From a virus, in the IMG/VR virus record IMGVR_UViG_3300030385_001688, positions 1 to 39,990 of that record: a DNA stretch of 39,990 nucleotides, one strand, 5' to 3'. Below are positions 1 through 6,772 of this stretch, piece by piece (the stretch's first letter is position 1; each line of letters starts with the position of its first letter). The translations under genes were made by a program, and so were the position numbers. The notes under the pieces are model-generated. The model ran no database searches and was not told where the DNA came from. It was given only the letters and a program-made list of their open reading frames with translations.

Positions 1-99
1 TTTATGAGTCGGTTATTAGTTTGGGTCGCCTTTTCATTTGGATGGCTTACCTCTGAATATTTAGCCGAACGGTTAACGGTTGACAGTTTTCAGGCGCTT
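1..99. repeat. 99-bp direct terminal repeat (matches 39892-39990)
   Basis: The first 99 bases are identical to the last 99. Base 100 is where the window would continue if circularised. A perfect repeat of exactly 99 nt is typical of a de Bruijn-graph assembly closing on itself with an odd k-mer, so it most likely marks a circular contig rather than a biological terminal repeat. A Sf6/P22-type headful packager would give circularly permuted ends and no fixed repeat, which fits. Confidence 0.95.
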
Positions 100-147
100 T
101 ATGTGACAGCAATAGTTCTATCTGCACATTGGATTGCAAACCGATGA
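4..147 (+). CDS. small membrane protein, 47 aa (same gene begins at 39896)
   Basis: Complete copy of the gene that is cut at the window end. The 47-residue product starts MSRLLVWVAF and has two short hydrophobic stretches (about residues 3-16 and 31-43), so a small inner-membrane protein is likely. Its ATG overlaps the stop of the preceding 66-aa gene (ATGA, visible at 39895-39898). Its TGA overlaps the next ATG (144-147). This tight coupling supports it as a real early gene. No family is recognised. Confidence 0.7.
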   Translation: MSRLLVWVAFSFGWLTSEYLAERLTVDSFQALYVTAIVLSAHWIANR

Positions 148-329
148 ACACCACAAAAGCCGACATTTTATTCGTCGCATTAATTTTCATGGGAATAGCT
201 ATGGCTGAACCAACTTTAGAGAAACAGTTTGAGCAAGGCTTGAACGAAGATGAAAGAGCGTTTTTTTATACGCTTTTTGCACAAAGCAACGAGCAAAACG
301 AAAAACAGGAGCAAGACGATAATGAGTAA
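144..329 (+). CDS. hypothetical small early protein, 61 aa
   Basis: The start ATG at 144 overlaps the previous stop as ATGA. A further in-frame start at 129 would extend into the upstream gene and is not preferred. The N-terminus (about residues 6-20) is hydrophobic and could be a signal anchor; the rest is acidic and rich in Gln, Glu and Asn. The end overlaps the recT start by 8 nt. Function unknown; position suggests an early accessory protein expressed with the recombination genes. Confidence 0.65.
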   Translation: MNTTKADILFVALIFMGIAMAEPTLEKQFEQGLNEDERAFFYTLFAQSNEQNEKQEQDDNE

Positions 330-1272
330 TCAACTATCAGTACGTGAAACAAAGGTGATGGATGCCTTTGCTTTAGAGGGCATTAAAGAGCAGCTGAAAG
401 GTTTGCTGGCTAATAACCCTAAAAAGATTGAAGCGTTCAAGGCTCGCATCTTAAAAATGAGCCTGAGTTATGGCCTTGATAAATGCACGCCCGAATCAAT
501 CATTAATTGCGGTCTGCAGGCGTTAACGCTGGATTTACCACTAGAAGCCGGTCAGGGCTATATCGTCAGCTACGGCGGTGCAGCGACCTTCGATTGTGGT
601 TACAAAGGCTGGCAGGTACTTGCCAAGCGTGCTGGTTACTCAGTTGTTGCTGACGTTGTTTATAACTGCGACGAATTCAGTCAGAGCGGTTTCGGCTTTG
701 ATAGAGAGATTATTTTTAACCCTAATTTCACTGAGCGTAAAAGCTCGGATGATACATGGGCTAAGACAAATCTAACCGGCGTAATCGTTTCAATAATGGA
801 AGATAAAACCGGCAACAAAACGCACACCTTTGTTTCTGCAGACTTGATCCGGAAAATCATTGGCATGTCTCCAAGTGCCGGTAAGAAGTCACAAAAGGAC
901 GGTAAGGAATACAGTCCGCACGATAAATGGGCTGAGCAAATGTTTGCAGCCAAAGCTATTAAGCAGGTTCTTTCTAAAGCTCCAATTGATTTGGCCCAGG
1001 CCTCACAGCTGAATGAAGCAATCAATATCGTCAACAGCACTGAGTCAATAGCTCAGCAACAGAAGTCAGCGGAAAGCACTTCATACCCACAAGAACGTAT
1101 GGATGAAATGTTTCCTCAGTGGGCTGACATGGTGCGGGACGGTAAAAAACCAGCCATGTCGATTATTACTACCCTTTCCAACTCGTACAAGCTCACATCA
1201 AAACAGCTTGAAAAACTGATGACGCTTAAAGAGTACGAACCAATCGAAGTGGAGGCCGAAAATGCTGAGTGA
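322..1272 (+). CDS. recT: RecT-family single-strand annealing protein
   Basis: 316 aa, RecT/Bet-type recombinase that anneals complementary single strands exposed by its partner exonuclease during phage DNA recombination. Recognisable RecT signatures include the N-terminal segment around LANNPKKIEAFKARIL, the central LPLEAGQGYIVSYGG block and the CGYKGWQVLAKRAGY block. The length is usual for the family. The start at 322 is chosen because an AGGAG ribosome site lies at 307-311; an upstream in-frame ATG at 250 would lie deep inside the preceding gene. The C-terminal end overlaps the HNH gene by 11 nt. The partner exonuclease follows after that insertion, so the pair was probably once adjacent. 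Confidence 0.93.
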   Translation: MSNQLSVRETKVMDAFALEGIKEQLKGLLANNPKKIEAFKARILKMSLSYGLDKCTPESIINCGLQALTLDLPLEAGQGYIVSYGGAATFDCGYKGWQVLAKRAGYSVVADVVYNCDEFSQSGFGFDREIIFNPNFTERKSSDDTWAKTNLTGVIVSIMEDKTGNKTHTFVSADLIRKIIGMSPSAGKKSQKDGKEYSPHDKWAEQMFAAKAIKQVLSKAPIDLAQASQLNEAINIVNSTESIAQQQKSAESTSYPQERMDEMFPQWADMVRDGKKPAMSIITTLSNSYKLTSKQLEKLMTLKEYEPIEVEAENAE

Positions 1273-1843
1273 GGAAATCTGCACAGCCCCTGGTTGTACA
1301 AAAAATATTTCCGCCAAGGGTTTATGCCAAACACATTACATGCGCCAATACAGAACCGGAGACCATACAAAAGTAAGGACGAATGTAGGGGCAGGGAAAG
1401 GGTTTAAATGGATAGAGTCAATTATTAAAAACCCACCTGAAGGTTGTGCCATCTGGCCTTTCTCTATTCTGAACTCTGGATATGGTCAAGTTGCTTTTAA
1501 CAACAAAAAATGGCTTTCCCACAGGCTAGCGCTACACCTTTTTTCAGGCGAAAGCCGTCCTGGTTTAGTTGCCAAGCATGGCGAATGTAATAACAGGCTG
1601 TGCTGCAATCCACACCACCTTTCATGGGGAACCTATAAAGAAAACTCTGCTGACATGAATCGTGACAATTCAGTTTTGAATGGTCAATTAAACCCGGGCG
1701 CCAAGCTAACAAAGACCCAGGTTATCGAGATACGCTCTTTAAAAGGGGTTGTTCCACAATCAGAGCTGGCAAGACAGTTCAGAGTTTCTCAATCAAACAT
1801 AAGTTTTATCCATAACAATAAGTCTTGGAGAAAGTCATGTTAA
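1262..1843 (+). CDS. HNH homing endonuclease, free-standing, between recT and exonuclease
   Basis: 193 aa. The N-terminus has a Cys/His cluster (CTAPGCTK...GLCQTH, residues 7-25), probably a zinc knuckle. The middle contains an HNH core: SHRLALHLFSG, then a histidine-containing segment and the CNNRLCCNPHHLSWGT zinc/HNH motif (about residues 115-132). The C-terminus (about 146-193) looks like a helix-turn-helix (LTKTQVIEIRSL...SELARQFRVSQSNISFI) for site recognition. Such enzymes cut DNA lacking the insertion and spread by repair. It overlaps recT by 11 nt and the exonuclease by 7 nt, so the operon stays continuously translated. Its first residues MLSE match the first residues of the downstream exonuclease, a possible trace of insertion. 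Confidence 0.88.
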   Translation: MLSEEICTAPGCTKNISAKGLCQTHYMRQYRTGDHTKVRTNVGAGKGFKWIESIIKNPPEGCAIWPFSILNSGYGQVAFNNKKWLSHRLALHLFSGESRPGLVAKHGECNNRLCCNPHHLSWGTYKENSADMNRDNSVLNGQLNPGAKLTKTQVIEIRSLKGVVPQSELARQFRVSQSNISFIHNNKSWRKSC

Positions 1844-2664
1844 GCGAACAGTTACTTAAAGATAGAGCTGGAAATTTTAGCGCCTCAGAGAACTTCAGGC
1901 TGATGGCTGGATGGGATACTCCTGAACCGGATAGCAACTATCCAGAGTTTGCCGAAATTTATAGCGTAATCCAGCCGTTATTTGTTGCTGGAGAGCGCAA
2001 GTTTTTAGTTGGTGATTTAGATGGAAAGTTTGTTTTCAAACTATCAGGAGAACTAATTCAAAAAACGCTTAACGTGATCAAATCAGAAATACCACCAACA
2101 GGCCTTGTGACTTATGCCGAAGAAAAGGCAATGGAGACGCTGTTTGATTTTGACCCTAGCTTGAATTTCAGCACAGCACACACTCGTAACGGTGAAGAGC
2201 GTGAACTGGAATGCATGGAGAAGCTTTCGGAGGCGACCGGCTTAGAGTTTTTACACACTGGTGACAATCAAGTGCATATCCATGCAAGCGAGGTTGGTTG
2301 CACTCCTGACGGCGTTATTTTTGATGAACTGGATCTCGTTCAAACGGGTGCAGAGGTTAAGTGCAAAAGCCCATTAGAGCACGCCAGAAACCTATTGATT
2401 AACACCAATCAGGATTTGATGGATGCCGCCTTTGATCACTTTGTGCAAATACAAACGGCAATGCTGGTGACTGGCACAGATTACTGGTATTTCGCGAACT
2501 ACAACCCGTATGCAAAACGCAAGGATATGCAGTTCAAGCACATCATTATTTACCGTGACGATGCGTTTATCAAAATCCTCAAAAAACGAATTGAAATCGC
2601 CAAGAAAATTAAGGCTGATTTTTTGAGTAAGTTTCATATTGATGAAGTGAGGAAAGCAGCATGA
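1837..2664 (+). CDS. YqaJ/lambda-exonuclease-type viral recombinase
   Basis: 275 aa, PD-(D/E)xK nuclease of the YqaJ/lambda Exo group, expected to digest one strand of duplex DNA and load RecT. Visible motifs: NGEERELECMEKL (117-129), TPDG with catalytic Asp158, AEVK with Glu173 and Lys175, and HFVQIQTAMLVTG (201-213), the usual QxQ helix. The ATG at 1837 has a GGAG at 1827-1830 with good spacing; a TTG at 1825 is less likely. The gene overlaps the HNH stop and ends with an ATGA overlap to the next gene. Confidence 0.92.
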   Translation: MLSEQLLKDRAGNFSASENFRLMAGWDTPEPDSNYPEFAEIYSVIQPLFVAGERKFLVGDLDGKFVFKLSGELIQKTLNVIKSEIPPTGLVTYAEEKAMETLFDFDPSLNFSTAHTRNGEERELECMEKLSEATGLEFLHTGDNQVHIHASEVGCTPDGVIFDELDLVQTGAEVKCKSPLEHARNLLINTNQDLMDAAFDHFVQIQTAMLVTGTDYWYFANYNPYAKRKDMQFKHIIIYRDDAFIKILKKRIEIAKKIKADFLSKFHIDEVRKAA

Positions 2665-3014
2665 GCGAAAACGGCAACCAAGCCCCAACCTACTGCACTT
2701 ACATATACAAAAAGAAACGCTATTCAAGAGACGATCTGGCAGTGCATTTAGGAATAAACAAAAACACCTTCCAGTCATGGGTGTTGAGATACGGCCGGGT
2801 AAACGCAATAGCCATTGCTGAACTACCAAAATCAGAACGTAAAGCAGAAATGCGGAGACTGGTTAATAAAAGAAAGCCTGAAATGAAAAGCAAGATTGAC
2901 CAGTTTGATATACCAAAACTGGATCCGTATTACGAAGAACGGAACAGGCTTAAACACTGGATAAGACGTTACGGAATGGAGGGAGCAATAGCAAAAGCAA
3001 GTTTGAGAATTTAA
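2661..3014 (+). CDS. hypothetical basic protein with two repeated helix motifs
   Basis: 117 aa, strongly basic. It contains two copies of a W-(V/I)-x-R-Y-G-x-x-x-A-I-A motif: WVLRYGRVNAIAIA (about 40-53) and WIRRYGMEGAIAKA (about 101-114). The first is preceded by a helix-turn-helix-like stretch (SRDDLAVHLGINKNTFQ), so DNA binding is plausible. It overlaps the exonuclease stop as ATGA. No named family is recognised. An accessory recombination or regulatory role is inference from position only. Confidence 0.7.
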   Translation: MSENGNQAPTYCTYIYKKKRYSRDDLAVHLGINKNTFQSWVLRYGRVNAIAIAELPKSERKAEMRRLVNKRKPEMKSKIDQFDIPKLDPYYEERNRLKHWIRRYGMEGAIAKASLRI

Positions 3015-3090
3015 CCAAAACCCGATCAACAACCAGCCTCCTTAAATGGGGGCTAAAGGGTGTAAGGAATATAAACGTGAGGATTTAGTT

Positions 3091-3489
3091 ATGAGTAGAA
3101 GCGGATATACAGATGATTGGATTGATAGCCATTGGCCTTTAATTTGCTGGCGTGGCGCTGTTAATTCTGCCTTGCGTGGTAAGCGTGGCCAAGCATTTTT
3201 AAAAGAGCTTGCCGAAGCAATGGATGAGATGCCAGAAAAAAGGCTAATCACTGATGAGCTTGTTGAGGGAGATTCATTTTGCACGCTTGGCGTTATCGGC
3301 AACAAGCGTGGTATTGAAATGAAAAATCTTGACCCGGATGACCGCGATCGCATTGGTAAGAAATTCGATATCGCACCGGCGATGGTGGCTGAAATTGTTT
3401 ATGAAAATGACGAATATTTCAGAGAAGAAACACCAGAGCAACGCTGGACTCGTATGCGTAAATGGGTTCAAGAAAACATTAAGGAATAA
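3091..3489 (+). CDS. conserved phage protein of unknown function, 132 aa
   Basis: The ATG at 3091 is preceded by GTGAGGA (3077-3083), so it is preferred over the in-frame ATG at 3046. The protein begins MSRSGYTDDW and contains WRGAVNSALRGKRGQAFLKE and MPEKRLI, a pattern I recall from many temperate phages of Proteobacteria, usually annotated hypothetical. It is mixed charged, with no membrane segment. Position in the pL operon next to recombination genes. Function unknown. Confidence 0.8.
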   Translation: MSRSGYTDDWIDSHWPLICWRGAVNSALRGKRGQAFLKELAEAMDEMPEKRLITDELVEGDSFCTLGVIGNKRGIEMKNLDPDDRDRIGKKFDIAPAMVAEIVYENDEYFREETPEQRWTRMRKWVQENIKE

Positions 3490-3502
3490 GGCAATGGCCT
3501 CA
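3481..3502 (+). repeat. 22-bp repeated ribosome-binding/start cassette, copy 1
   Basis: A 22-base segment running from AAGGA through an ATGGCCTCA start region is identical to 3855-3876. Both copies place AAGGA 8 nt before an ATG that begins M-A-S. A second shared block, GCAGACATTT, occurs at 3613-3622 and 3841-3850, so the whole unit around the 38-aa gene looks partly duplicated. Confidence 0.85.
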
Positions 3503-3610
3503 CCAAATACAGATAGAAAATTAGCAGTGCCAGTGAATGAGACTCAAGACGTTAATGTTGTTGTGCAGTTCAAAATTAAGAATTGCGACTTCTACGAAAA
3601 GCGTGATTAA
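3494..3610 (+). CDS. small protein, 38 aa, unknown
   Basis: Starts at the ATG of the repeated cassette, 5 nt after the previous stop, with AAGGA at 3481-3485. The product begins MASPNTDRKL and ends FYEKRD, hydrophilic, with no recognised domain. Its first three residues and upstream region are repeated at 3868, where only a 9-residue ORF follows, so the later copy looks like a remnant. Moderately supported as a gene by its ribosome site. Confidence 0.5.
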   Translation: MASPNTDRKLAVPVNETQDVNVVVQFKIKNCDFYEKRD

Positions 3611-3636
3611 CCGCAGACATTTAAAAAGGCAGTCAA

Positions 3637-3840
3637 ATGCAAAGCAAAGAACATGAATTAAAAAAGCAATCTTACCCAGGCTTCGGCAGCTGGCTTCAAT
3701 GCGAAGACTGTGGTTGCACTTTTCATTCAAAAAATTGGTGGTTAGCTGGTTACAAAAGCAAAGAAGAGCCGCCTTGCAATTTAGGCGATTTAGATAACTG
3801 GAAGAAGTCAGCAGTCGAAATTGATATGGGCGAACTGTAA
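3637..3840 (+). CDS. small putative zinc-binding protein, 67 aa
   Basis: The ATG at 3637 follows an AAAGG ribosome site. The product contains CEDCGC at residues 22-27 followed by an aromatic-rich stretch with Trp-Trp, suggesting a zinc ribbon with too few visible cysteines for a full four-Cys site (another Cys lies at about 47). No family recognised. It sits in a run of small early genes before csrA. Confidence 0.6.
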   Translation: MQSKEHELKKQSYPGFGSWLQCEDCGCTFHSKNWWLAGYKSKEEPPCNLGDLDNWKKSAVEIDMGEL

Positions 3841-3854
3841 GCAGACATTTTACA

Positions 3855-3876
3855 AAGGAATAAGGCAATGGCCTCA
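3855..3876 (+). repeat. 22-bp repeated ribosome-binding/start cassette, copy 2
   Basis: Exact second copy of 3481-3502, upstream of csrA. Here it drives only a 9-residue ORF that terminates on the csrA start. It keeps AAGGA at the same distance from the ATG. Confidence 0.85.
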
Positions 3877-3900
3877 AACCAGAAACAAGGAATCAACTGA
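3868..3900 (+). CDS. possible leader mini-ORF (9 aa) coupled to csrA
   Basis: ATG in the second copy of the repeated cassette, followed by eight codons and TGA at 3898-3900. The final A of that stop is the first base of the csrA ATG (TGATG). The peptide would be [10 protein letters not shown] minus nothing recognisable. It could act as a translational coupler for csrA, or be the stub of a duplicated copy of the 38-aa gene at 3494. Evidence is only sequence layout. Confidence 0.3.
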   Translation: MASNQKQGIN

Positions 3901-4085
3901 TGCTAATCCTCGGAAGAAACGTGGGCGAGTCAATCATGATTGGTGATGACGTGAAGGTTACTGTAACGCGACTGGACAACGGAAATGTAAAGCTTGGGGT
4001 TACATCGCCTAAAGATATTTCTGTCCACCGTGAAGAAGTCTACGACCGGATCAACAGAGAAAAACTGGAGACAGCTAATGACTAA
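3900..4085 (+). CDS. csrA: CsrA/RsmA-family post-transcriptional regulator
   Basis: 61 aa, matching the usual length of CsrA. CsrA dimers bind A(N)GGA motifs in mRNA leaders, usually blocking translation, and control carbon storage, motility and biofilm in gammaproteobacteria. The signature [15 protein letters not shown], the GNVKLGV strand and [11 protein letters not shown] are all present. RNA-contact residues Leu4, Arg6 and Arg44 are retained; the usual basic residue at position 7 is Asn. Its own ribosome site is AAGGA (3887-3891), which is itself an ANGGA motif, so autoregulation is possible. The gene overlaps the next by 8 nt. A phage copy could reprogram host mRNAs or control nearby phage genes. 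Confidence 0.93.
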   Translation: MLILGRNVGESIMIGDDVKVTVTRLDNGNVKLGVTSPKDISVHREEVYDRINREKLETAND

Positions 4086-4530
4086 ATCAAATAATGAATG
4101 GGTGCCTGAGGTTGGCGTTGAATGTGAGTATAAAACCAACCCAGCAAACAATGACTGGATTCGATGTAAAGTAATCTTTATTACGAGATTCGGCAGTTAT
4201 CTAGTTGAGGTTTGCGGCACAACGGAAATGCTTTTGCCACGTAGAGCCGAATTTAGAGCTATCAAAACAGAAGCCGAAAAGAGGCGTGATGAGCAGATTG
4301 AAGATTTAGCGTTAACTTTAATCAGTAACTCCCGAGGGTCTGTAAGAGACAGCGCCTTAGCTAGAACATTAGCGGTCGCGGTGATTGACTCAGGATATAT
4401 CAAGCCAAAAAGATTGACGGATCAAGATATTGATTTATTGCTAAAAAATCATTGGTACGTCCTTGGGGTAACTAATAGAGATTTTGCACTGGCTGTAGAG
4501 CTCTACGTTCGAGGAGAGCTAGGCCTATGA
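4078..4530 (+). CDS. conserved phage protein, 150 aa, unknown
   Basis: The ATG at 4078 overlaps the csrA end; the ORF is open upstream inside csrA but that part is csrA coding sequence. The N-terminus ([15 protein letters not shown]...[19 protein letters not shown]) resembles a small beta-rich module seen in many phage early proteins, ending in [14 protein letters not shown]. The second half is helical. The C-terminus overlaps the next gene by ATGA. Function unknown. Confidence 0.72.
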   Translation: MTKSNNEWVPEVGVECEYKTNPANNDWIRCKVIFITRFGSYLVEVCGTTEMLLPRRAEFRAIKTEAEKRRDEQIEDLALTLISNSRGSVRDSALARTLAVAVIDSGYIKPKRLTDQDIDLLLKNHWYVLGVTNRDFALAVELYVRGELGL

Positions 4531-4736
4531 ACGCTTGGCCTAACGGAGTAAAGCGCGCAATGAGTCAATCTGAACACGCGGAATGGAACAGCTATAACTA
4601 TCCCGGAACATTGCAACTGTGCTGTCAGTGTGACGAGCCTACGGGTAGATGCGAAGAAGATAGCATCTATCTTGACGATGATACCGGACCACTCTGCGAA
4701 TCATGCTATGAACCGCATAAGGAAAAAACACCATGA
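4527..4736 (+). CDS. small Cys-rich zinc-finger protein, 69 aa
   Basis: Contains CCQCDEPTGRCEED and CESCYEPH, giving two Cys pairs about 25 residues apart, typical of a four-cysteine zinc ribbon. ATGA overlaps at both ends place it firmly in the operon. The GPLCESCYE ending is common in small phage zinc-ribbon proteins of unknown role. DNA, RNA or protein binding cannot be decided from the sequence. Confidence 0.72.
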   Translation: MNAWPNGVKRAMSQSEHAEWNSYNYPGTLQLCCQCDEPTGRCEEDSIYLDDDTGPLCESCYEPHKEKTP

Positions 4737-5110
4737 ACCCCACACCAAACCAAATAACCGAGTGCGATGATGAGCGGCAGTTGCGTGAGTGGGCTGCTGT
4801 TTATTGTATGGGTTGGTCGATTGTTGATATTCAAGGAAAGCCACATTGGGACAAATGGACAGAGATTACCCCAAAAAGTAAATGGCAACCAACATCACCC
4901 ACTGAGAAGGGTAAGGCGCAGTGTTGGGATTTGGCTGTTAAATACAAACTGGACTTGAAGTTCTACGGAAACAAAGAATATCCAAACGGCGCGGCTTATT
5001 GTGAAAGTGGAGAAGATGGATTTAGCTGGTATGTAATTCGCGATGAAAACATACAAATCGCCGTAGTCAAAGCCGCGATATTAGCAACACTGAATGGAGA
5101 AGAATTATGA
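4733..5110 (+). CDS. hypothetical protein, 125 aa
   Basis: Start overlaps the previous stop as ATGA. The protein has no membrane segment. It contains several Trp residues in the first half and the segments GKAQCWDLAVKYKLDLKF and AIAVVKAAILATLNGEEL-like C-terminal helix (actual text IQIAVVKAAILATLNGE). No family recognised with confidence. Four-base overlaps with both neighbours support it as a true gene of the early operon. Confidence 0.68.
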   Translation: MNPTPNQITECDDERQLREWAAVYCMGWSIVDIQGKPHWDKWTEITPKSKWQPTSPTEKGKAQCWDLAVKYKLDLKFYGNKEYPNGAAYCESGEDGFSWYVIRDENIQIAVVKAAILATLNGEEL

Positions 5111-5685
5111 GACACCCTAAGTTCGACCCAACAAGTAAAGAGCATAAAGAAGGCATGAAAAAATTAATGGATGGTTTCGGTTTAAATTCTGCCGAAAGCA
5201 TACCTGTAACTGATAACTCAAAAGTAAATATGAACATGATGCAGCAAATAGAACAACTACAAACAAAGCTCGCTGAGAGTGAGGCGCGGGTTGAGCGATT
5301 ACGTGTTCACGCAGAGATTGCAGTTCAGCGAATGGCAGAAGAGGTTATTCCTTATGCTGATGTACTAAGCAGAATCGTCAAGCAGACCCCCGCCCAATCC
5401 TTATCGGAGCATGATGTTGAGGTGGTTGAGAAAGCAAAAGTTTCATCACAAATGAAAGCTGACTGCATGGGTGAGATTAGTTTCGTGATTGAAAACGGTA
5501 ATTGCTGCCCTCAATGCTGGCATGAGCAGGATGATGATTGTGATATCTGTCATGGTGAGTCAGGGGAAAATGGAAGCTCAAACCTAACCGTTCAAGTGCC
5601 TTGGGACACCATGAAGGATATCTGGAAGATGATGAATGAGTCGTACGCCAGAGAGCTACGCCAACAACAAACCAATGGGGAGTGA
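5107..5685 (+). CDS. coiled-coil protein with C-terminal zinc motif, 192 aa
   Basis: The first third is hydrophilic, followed by a coiled coil (about residues 45-80, QQIEQLQTKLAESEARVERLRVHAE). A Cys cluster, CCPQCWHEQDDDCDICHG (about 133-150), forms two CxxC pairs likely to bind zinc. The C-terminal helix starts at about VPWDTMKDIW. It overlaps the previous gene as ATGA. No enzyme motif is visible. Unknown function. Confidence 0.7.
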   Translation: MRHPKFDPTSKEHKEGMKKLMDGFGLNSAESIPVTDNSKVNMNMMQQIEQLQTKLAESEARVERLRVHAEIAVQRMAEEVIPYADVLSRIVKQTPAQSLSEHDVEVVEKAKVSSQMKADCMGEISFVIENGNCCPQCWHEQDDDCDICHGESGENGSSNLTVQVPWDTMKDIWKMMNESYARELRQQQTNGE

Positions 5686-5690
5686 TGGGG

Positions 5691-5912
5691 ATGAGTGAAT
5701 TAAGTTTAAGTTTTGGTGCAATGTCACCACCAATTGAGCAGCAACTAAACGAAGCTGGCTACACGTTGGGAATGTCTGCCCCGAAGTATGAAAGAGCTGC
5801 TGACAGCATAGTTTATCTTCGTGTGCAGGGTTACTTAACTATGTCGGCATGTGATGCTGCACGTAAAAAGCTAATGAAAGATATTGCAAAAGAAGCTAGG
5901 GAACTGCAATGA
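5691..5912 (+). CDS. hypothetical protein, 73 aa
   Basis: Three nested starts exist (GTG 5682, ATG 5685, ATG 5691). The last is chosen because GGGGAG at 5677-5682 lies 8 nt upstream. The product MSELSLSFGAM... has a helical C-terminal half with several Lys and Ala. No recognised domain. Overlaps the next gene as ATGA. Confidence 0.62.
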   Translation: MSELSLSFGAMSPPIEQQLNEAGYTLGMSAPKYERAADSIVYLRVQGYLTMSACDAARKKLMKDIAKEARELQ

Positions 5913-6163
5913 GTGATTTTGTAGAAGATTTAACAATTCAGTCTTTGCAGAGAAAGTTGAAAACTGCAATGGAGATTGCCGACTCAGCAACCATTATTGT
6001 TCTTGAACGCGAGAAGCAGATTATAGAACTTGAGCAGCAACTGAAAACGGCAAAAATAGACACCGTAAATGATGCGACGGAATACATACGGCTGAACTTC
6101 CACAGAACCTGTGATTTTGAAGGGCTTCTGGAGGAATACGCAAACAACCTAGAGGGTAAGTGA
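5909..6163 (+). CDS. hypothetical coiled-coil protein, 84 aa
   Basis: Residues 10-50 form a predicted coiled coil (SLQRKLKTAMEIADS...LEREKQIIELEQQLKTA). The last 30 residues are likely a separate helix pair. Start overlaps the previous stop. A motif resembling its LEQQLKTA is also present in the next protein (LERQLKTADKT), suggesting a shared ancestry of the two small coiled-coil genes. Confidence 0.62.
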   Translation: MSDFVEDLTIQSLQRKLKTAMEIADSATIIVLEREKQIIELEQQLKTAKIDTVNDATEYIRLNFHRTCDFEGLLEEYANNLEGK

Positions 6164-6164
6164 T

Positions 6165-6431
6165 ATGAGTAATAAATATAAAACCAGCGCGGACGTACCG
6201 ACCGAAGTGCTATCAGCAAGGCTGCGTGAATTATCAGCCGTAGCATCAAAGCCTATTATTCGAGACAGTGAGCTGACAATGCGTATACCCGCAGAGCTTG
6301 ATCGCGATGCTGACTTAGTTTTAAGTGAATCAGCCAGCCGTCTTGAGCAACTACATCGGCGTGTAGCCCTCCTAGAGAGACAGTTAAAAACAGCAGATAA
6401 AACGATTGAAGAACTTATGGTTGACTCGTAA
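6165..6431 (+). CDS. hypothetical coiled-coil protein, 88 aa
   Basis: Starts 1 nt after the previous stop. It has an N-terminal segment with VPTEVLSARLRELSAV, a middle resembling an arginine-containing strand (SELTMRIPAELDRDADLV), then a coiled coil (SASRLEQLHRRVALLERQLK). It looks like a small phage protein of the sort found in Proteobacteria phages. Function unknown. Confidence 0.62.
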   Translation: MSNKYKTSADVPTEVLSARLRELSAVASKPIIRDSELTMRIPAELDRDADLVLSESASRLEQLHRRVALLERQLKTADKTIEELMVDS

Positions 6432-6463
6432 CCGCATCACACCGAATTGAATAAGGATTAACA

Positions 6464-6577
6464 ATGGACAACGCAGGCAAGCTCATAAAAGAAATAGCAA
6501 AAGCCATCCCCTACCTGCTTTTTGTTTATCCGTTTAAGTGGGTTTGGGGGAAATTAACAGGTAAAGGTAAGGATTAA
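6464..6577 (+). CDS. small basic membrane-associated protein, 37 aa
   Basis: Too short for usual gene calling. The ATG has AAGGA at 6453-6457 with good spacing. The product has a hydrophobic segment AIPYLLFVYPF flanked by lysines and the aromatic KWVWGKL, ending in KGKD. It could be a short membrane peptide. It shares its ribosome-binding cassette (TAAGGATTAACAATGG) with the ORF at 6773. Confidence 0.5.
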   Translation: MDNAGKLIKEIAKAIPYLLFVYPFKWVWGKLTGKGKD

Positions 6578-6581
6578 TCAA

Positions 6582-6770
6582 ATGAGCATTCAAGACAGAA
6601 TAAAGGAAGTTGAGCAGTTGCAGAAGGCAACCAATGAGCTGATGGATTTGTTTCAGGAAATATTATCAAAGCCAACACCGCCGCATCCTGATTATTGGCA
6701 ACAGTCAATTCACCATAAAGAGCAAGCGGTAAAAGACGCATATAAAAATTGCTTACTAAGTAAGGATTAA
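6582..6770 (+). CDS. hypothetical protein, 62 aa
   Basis: The ATG at 6582 follows TAAGGATTAA, with AAGGA at 6569-6573. The N-terminal half is a probable amphipathic helix (DRIKEVEQLQKATNELMDLFQEIL), then a Pro-rich linker PTPPHPDYW and a helical tail. No recognised domain. Confidence 0.58.
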   Translation: MSIQDRIKEVEQLQKATNELMDLFQEILSKPTPPHPDYWQQSIHHKEQAVKDAYKNCLLSKD

Positions 6771-6772
6771 CA

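Noticed and set aside
250-321. Upstream start for recT at 250
   Set aside because: It would overlap the preceding gene by 80 nt and lacks a ribosome site; ATG 322 has AGGAG and begins where RecT proteins normally begin.
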